A DNA stretch of 64,000 bases from Clostridiales bacterium (lineage in GTDB: Bacteria > Bacillota > Clostridia > Saccharofermentanales > Saccharofermentanaceae). Of this stretch, positions 61,283 to 64,000 are shown one piece after another. The DNA lies in NCBI GenBank assembly GCA_017451265.1, contig JAFSPU010000009.1:40009-104008 (forward strand), read 5' to 3'. The notes under the pieces were generated by a model that saw only the letters and a list, made by a program, of their open reading frames with translations, was not told the origin of the DNA and searched no databases. A program made the position numbers and the translations under genes. The number at the start of each line of letters is the position of its first letter. Position 1 is the stretch's first letter.

Positions 61283-62634
61283 GCTTGCGCCTTTTTACTC
61301 AGCTTTTTAGTTTTTACCGAGAACACAATGATGATGAACACCGCGCAGATAACCCAGGTTATCGGCTCGCACATCGCTATCCCGAGATAACCTAACCTGA
61401 CTGCGAGCCACTTTGCTGTAATCACTTTAAAGATAAGTTCCATGACACTTGCTATTATCGGAACGAACTTTGCTCCCATACCCTGAAGAGTGGTCCTGGT
61501 GATAAGAAGGACCGCGAGTACGAAGTAGAAGGGCAGGTCGAACCTTAAATAGAAGACTGCATTATCGATTAGTTCGGCCGTATCGGAACCCGAGATAAGG
61601 ACTACGATCTTCTCGCCGAACAGGTAGATCATAGCGATAAGTACAGTCGCGATACCGAATGAGCAGAACATAACGCTTCTGTGTCCCTGTCTGATCCTGT
61701 CGTATCTTTCCGCACCGTGATTCTGCCCTGCGAAAGTAGCCATCGCGTTCGCAAGCGTTGACAGTGTCATCATACAAAGCTCGGAGATCTTTCTTGCCGT
61801 GGTATGTGCGGCGATGATCGTCTTTCCCAGGCCGTTGATCGCGTACTGCAGGATCATGGAGCCCAGGTTGACTACGGTGAACATCAGCGCAAAAGCGATG
61901 CCGGAAGTAAAGATGTCGATAAGAAGAAACTTGTCTAGCTTCATGTCCGTTCTGCCGATATGAACTTCGGGCACCTTAACTGCGATATATATGAATGTGA
62001 TTATCGAAGACAGCAGCTGCGCGATGGCGGTGGCATAAGCCGCGCCGGGAAGTCCCCATCCGAACTGCTTTACGAACAGAAGGTCGAGTGCGATGTTGGC
62101 TGATACGGATACCGCGAGAAAATACAGAGGCGCTCTCGAGTTGCCAATCGCCTGAAGTATGCTTCTTAATACGTTATAGATAAACATAAATCCGATAAGG
62201 CAGATTACGACGGATGCATAGCTGTATGCCGTATCGAAGATATCCTCGGGGGTCTTAAGAACCCTCATGAGAGGCTTTAATGATAAGAGCCCTGCCACGG
62301 GGACTATGATGCTCCATATAGCTGCGATGAACAGGGTGTTGGCGATGGCCTTCTTAAGACCTTTCTCATCTTTGCTTCCGAAATACTTGGAGATGACGAC
62401 GGCGAATCCGCTTGACATTCCGAACATCAGTGAGCCGAAGAAATTGTATATGGTAGAAACCGTTCCGATTGCCGTGAGGGCATCATCGCCGAGGACATGT
62501 CCTATGATAGCAATATCGGTCAGGTTATATAACTGCTGAAGGATGTTGCTTAAGAAAATCGGGATGGCAAACATCACCGTCATCTTGAGCGGATTTCCTT
62601 TTGTAAGATCAGTTGTAGCTCTGTTCGTTGCCAT
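61273..62634 (-). CDS. MATE-family multidrug/metabolite exporter
   Basis: 453 aa with twelve membrane helices in two related halves. N-terminal TKGNPLKMTVMFAIPIFLSNILQQLYNLTDIAIIG (in part) and AMATFAGQNHGAERYDRIRQG are MATE hallmarks (NorM/DinF branch of MOP). It uses Na+ or H+ gradients to export organic cations; substrate unknown. The only minus-strand gene in the window. Its 3' end overlaps the ManC fusion by 10 nt, so the two converge without a separate terminator. Confidence 0.92.
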   Translation of the reverse strand: MATNRATTDLTKGNPLKMTVMFAIPIFLSNILQQLYNLTDIAIIGHVLGDDALTAIGTVSTIYNFFGSLMFGMSSGFAVVISKYFGSKDEKGLKKAIANTLFIAAIWSIIVPVAGLLSLKPLMRVLKTPEDIFDTAYSYASVVICLIGFMFIYNVLRSILQAIGNSRAPLYFLAVSVSANIALDLLFVKQFGWGLPGAAYATAIAQLLSSIITFIYIAVKVPEVHIGRTDMKLDKFLLIDIFTSGIAFALMFTVVNLGSMILQYAINGLGKTIIAAHTTARKISELCMMTLSTLANAMATFAGQNHGAERYDRIRQGHRSVMFCSFGIATVLIAMIYLFGEKIVVLISGSDTAELIDNAVFYLRFDLPFYFVLAVLLITRTTLQGMGAKFVPIIASVMELIFKVITAKWLAVRLGYLGIAMCEPITWVICAVFIIIVFSVKTKKLSKKAQAQI

Positions 62635-62664
62635 ATGCTTATTTTAAGTTTGGTGTGATTATGT

Positions 62665-62694
62665 CTTATATCACATTTCGTTGTATTTTGTCAG
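62665..62694 (-). promoter_or_regulatory. Promoter for the MATE gene overlapped by an inverted repeat
   Basis: On the minus strand, CTGACA (plus 62689-62694), 18 bp, then TATAAG (plus 62665-62670) preceded by TGA, an extended -10. The inverted repeat TGTGAT-N10-ATCACA (plus 62654-62675) covers this -10, a likely operator position. Confidence 0.5.
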
Positions 62695-62708
62695 ATTCGT
62701 AATAAAAT
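62681..62708 (+). promoter_or_regulatory. Promoter for the HD-domain gene, probably leaderless
   Basis: TTGTAT (62681-62686), 16 bp, then TAAAAT (62703-62708). The ATG at 62715 begins 7 nt after the -10, at the expected transcription start. No Shine-Dalgarno sequence is visible upstream of that ATG. Confidence 0.45.
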
Positions 62709-62714
62709 AAACCC

Positions 62715-63329
62715 ATGAGCAAAGAGATTACGGAATACAAGATTGCCAAGGAGATCTTCAAGCTGAGCCGTGACCTCATTATGTCCGACGAGGCTCAGCA
62801 GATGAAGAATTATACTCAGCACGGAACGACATCCGTGTTCGAGCATACTCTTTCCGTGGCCAAATTCAGCCTTATCTTTGCCATCAATCTTGAGAATGTT
62901 TTGGGCGTAAAGGTGGACAGGGAGGCTCTCGTAAGAGGGGCACTGCTTCACGACTACTTCCTTTACGACTGGCACAAGCCCAGCGAGAAGCGCAGAGGCT
63001 TGCACGGCTTTACCCATCCTGCGATCGCATGTGAGAACGCGATCAGGGATTTCAACATCTCTCCCATCGAGCAGGATATCATCAGACATCATATGTTTCC
63101 GCTGACTTTAATCTGGCCGCATTCCTGGGAAGGCTGGATCGTATGCTTTGCCGATAAGTGGTGTGCACTGTGCGAGACATTCGGCGTTGATATATCGTCT
63201 TATATTATCTATAGAGTTAATCTTCACTGCGAGCTTCTTAAAGGAAACATAACGCTCGGAAGAAATCATATTCCTAAGCATCTCCTTCACAAGACACGTA
63301 CGAGTCAGGAAGGCGGATTAAGTGACTGA
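62715..63329 (+). CDS. HD-domain phosphohydrolase
   Basis: 204 aa. HD-superfamily metal site: His44 (VFEHTLSVA), His79-Asp80 (LLHDYFLYDWH), His125/His126 (IIRHHMFPL) and Asp147 (CFADKW). Such proteins act on nucleotides, cyclic dinucleotides or tRNA ends; the substrate here is not evident. The start has no RBS and may be leaderless. It overlaps the Nudix gene by 8 nt, so both are probably co-expressed and could share a nucleotide-cleaning role. Confidence 0.82.
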   Translation: MSKEITEYKIAKEIFKLSRDLIMSDEAQQMKNYTQHGTTSVFEHTLSVAKFSLIFAINLENVLGVKVDREALVRGALLHDYFLYDWHKPSEKRRGLHGFTHPAIACENAIRDFNISPIEQDIIRHHMFPLTLIWPHSWEGWIVCFADKWCALCETFGVDISSYIIYRVNLHCELLKGNITLGRNHIPKHLLHKTRTSQEGGLSD

Positions 63330-63819
63330 TTATAAACTTACTACCCTGTGCTATCTGACAAATGGCGATCAGGTCCTTTTTATGGTCAAGGGTGCGACTT
63401 CTAAGAACATAACCAATATGAATGCCGGCAAGTACTTAGGCGTAGGCGGACACATGGAACAGGATGAGTCTTCTTATGAGTGCGTTATCCGCGAGATCTA
63501 TGAGGAGACCGGTATCAGTGAGGATCAGATCGACGGCCTGTCTCTTAAAGGCGTGGCCACATTTATCAATGACTCATGTGATAACGAAGTAATGTATATA
63601 TATAAGGGTGAGTATACAGGCTCATCCGATCCCTGTCCCGGAAACTGTGACGAAGGCGTGCTTTGCTGGGTTCCGTTAACAGGCATATGGGATATACCTG
63701 TGTGGGAAGGGGATAAGGAGATATTCAAGCTTTTATTCGGACCTGAATACAAGGCCGCATTTGAGATAAAACTTAACTACAGCGGAGACGATCTTATCTC
63801 CGTTTCTGTACATGTTTAA
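63322..63819 (+). CDS. Nudix hydrolase
   Basis: 165 aa. A complete Nudix box: Gly43, Glu49, Arg57-Glu58, Glu61-Glu62, Gly64 (HMEQDESSYECVIREIYEETGI). The N-terminus (CYLTNGDQVLFMVKG) and length resemble MutT/8-oxo-dGTP diphosphatases of Firmicutes; other nucleoside diphosphate substrates are possible. GTG start overlaps the HD gene; GGAAGGCGG (63308-63316) is the RBS. It is the last protein gene before an rRNA operon. Confidence 0.85.
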   Translation: MTDYKLTTLCYLTNGDQVLFMVKGATSKNITNMNAGKYLGVGGHMEQDESSYECVIREIYEETGISEDQIDGLSLKGVATFINDSCDNEVMYIYKGEYTGSSDPCPGNCDEGVLCWVPLTGIWDIPVWEGDKEIFKLLFGPEYKAAFEIKLNYSGDDLISVSVHV

Positions 63820-63851
63820 GCCCGTAATTTGAAGGCTTAAAAAACTTTTTT
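63815..63851 (+). terminator. Possible terminator after the Nudix gene
   Basis: Stem TTTAAGCC (63815-63822, includes the stop codon) / GGCTTAAA (63834-63841), then a T6 tract at 63846-63851 after a 4-nt gap. The stem is AT-rich and the T tract is displaced, so it is weak. Confidence 0.4.
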
Positions 63852-63900
63852 AAAAAAGCTGAAAATTCCGCTTGACAATGAGGTAAGTGCGTTGTATTCT
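63845..63900 (+). promoter_or_regulatory. rRNA operon promoter with AT-rich upstream element
   Basis: Consensus TTGACA (63872-63877), exactly 17 bp, then TATTCT (63895-63900). The region just upstream is A/T-tract rich (CTTTTTTAAAAAAG at 63845-63858), as in UP elements. This is a strong stable-RNA-type promoter. Confidence 0.85.
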
Positions 63901-63907
63901 TTGTAGG

Positions 63908-64000
63908 CACTTCGCGAGAGGGAAACACAAAAAACGAACTCTTCCGAAGGGGCGCGGATCTTGAAAATTGAATAGAATGCAGAACTTAAAAACAACGAGC
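63908..64000 (+). other. Leader of an rRNA precursor; 16S gene expected just downstream
   Basis: The sequence after the promoter contains CTTGAAAATTGAATAG (63961-63976), a conserved leader element found ahead of 16S genes in Firmicutes, and a GC-rich patch AGGGGCGCGGATC before it. No 16S sequence is reached by base 64000, so only the leader is called. Confidence 0.75.

Noticed and set aside
62654-62675. CRP/FNR-type site
   Set aside because: The half-sites TGTGA and TCACA are 12 bp apart rather than 6, so it is kept only as a generic inverted repeat.
63908-64000. Start of the 16S gene inside the window
   Set aside because: I see leader elements but none of the conserved 16S 5' sequence before the window ends.

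Overview
The window reads as a chromosome segment of a moderate-GC Firmicute, most likely a gut- or rumen-type member of the Clostridia. The evidence is the S10-spc-alpha ribosomal order, strong Shine-Dalgarno sites, an ECF transporter module directly after rplQ, and the extended -10 promoters. I cannot name a genus from sequence alone. Apart from one MATE gene near the end, every gene lies on the + strand. I saw no insertion sequence, phage gene, CRISPR array or tRNA.

Region 1 (1-13802) is the ribosomal superoperon from the 3' end of rplW to rplQ. It includes secY, adk, map, infA, rpmJ and rpoA, and it lacks rpmD (L30). A terminator separates secY from adk. An extended -10 promoter and a structured 198-nt leader precede rpsM.

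Region 2 (13895-21777) is housekeeping: an EcfA1-EcfA2 fusion with EcfT, a ROK sugar kinase, truA, an NfeD/SPFH membrane pair, nicotinate phosphoribosyltransferase and a cyclophilin.

Region 3 (21787-61282) is a surface-polysaccharide locus of about 39.5 kb. It encodes an initiating sugar-phosphate transferase, a Wzz-like protein with a degenerate kinase-like tail, two polymerase/ligase-like membrane proteins, a Wzx flippase and many glycosyltransferases. Precursor genes cover dTDP-rhamnose (rmlABDC), a dTDP-3-amino-3,6-dideoxyhexose (3,4-ketoisomerase plus aminotransferase) and GDP-mannose/GDP-fucose (a ManC-cupin-ManA fusion, Fcl and a GT11 fucosyltransferase). Gmd, phosphomannomutase and the amino-sugar acetyltransferase are not in the window.

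The most unusual part is 48631-58976. A teichoic-acid-type polymerase-like gene is followed by three tandem giant paralogues of 925-937 aa. Each joins a YidC/Oxa1-like bundle to about seven more membrane segments and an extracytoplasmic alkaline-phosphatase-superfamily (LtaS/sulfatase-like) domain. All three have Asn where YidC insertases carry the groove arginine, and all keep the candidate metal and nucleophile residues. The genes are chained by 4-nt stop/start overlaps. I infer a membrane machine that adds phospho-substituents to the exported polymer.

Region 4 (61273-64000) has a convergent MATE transporter, an HD-domain hydrolase that may be leaderless, a Nudix hydrolase, and at the right edge a strong promoter and leader of an rRNA operon whose 16S gene should begin just outside the window.
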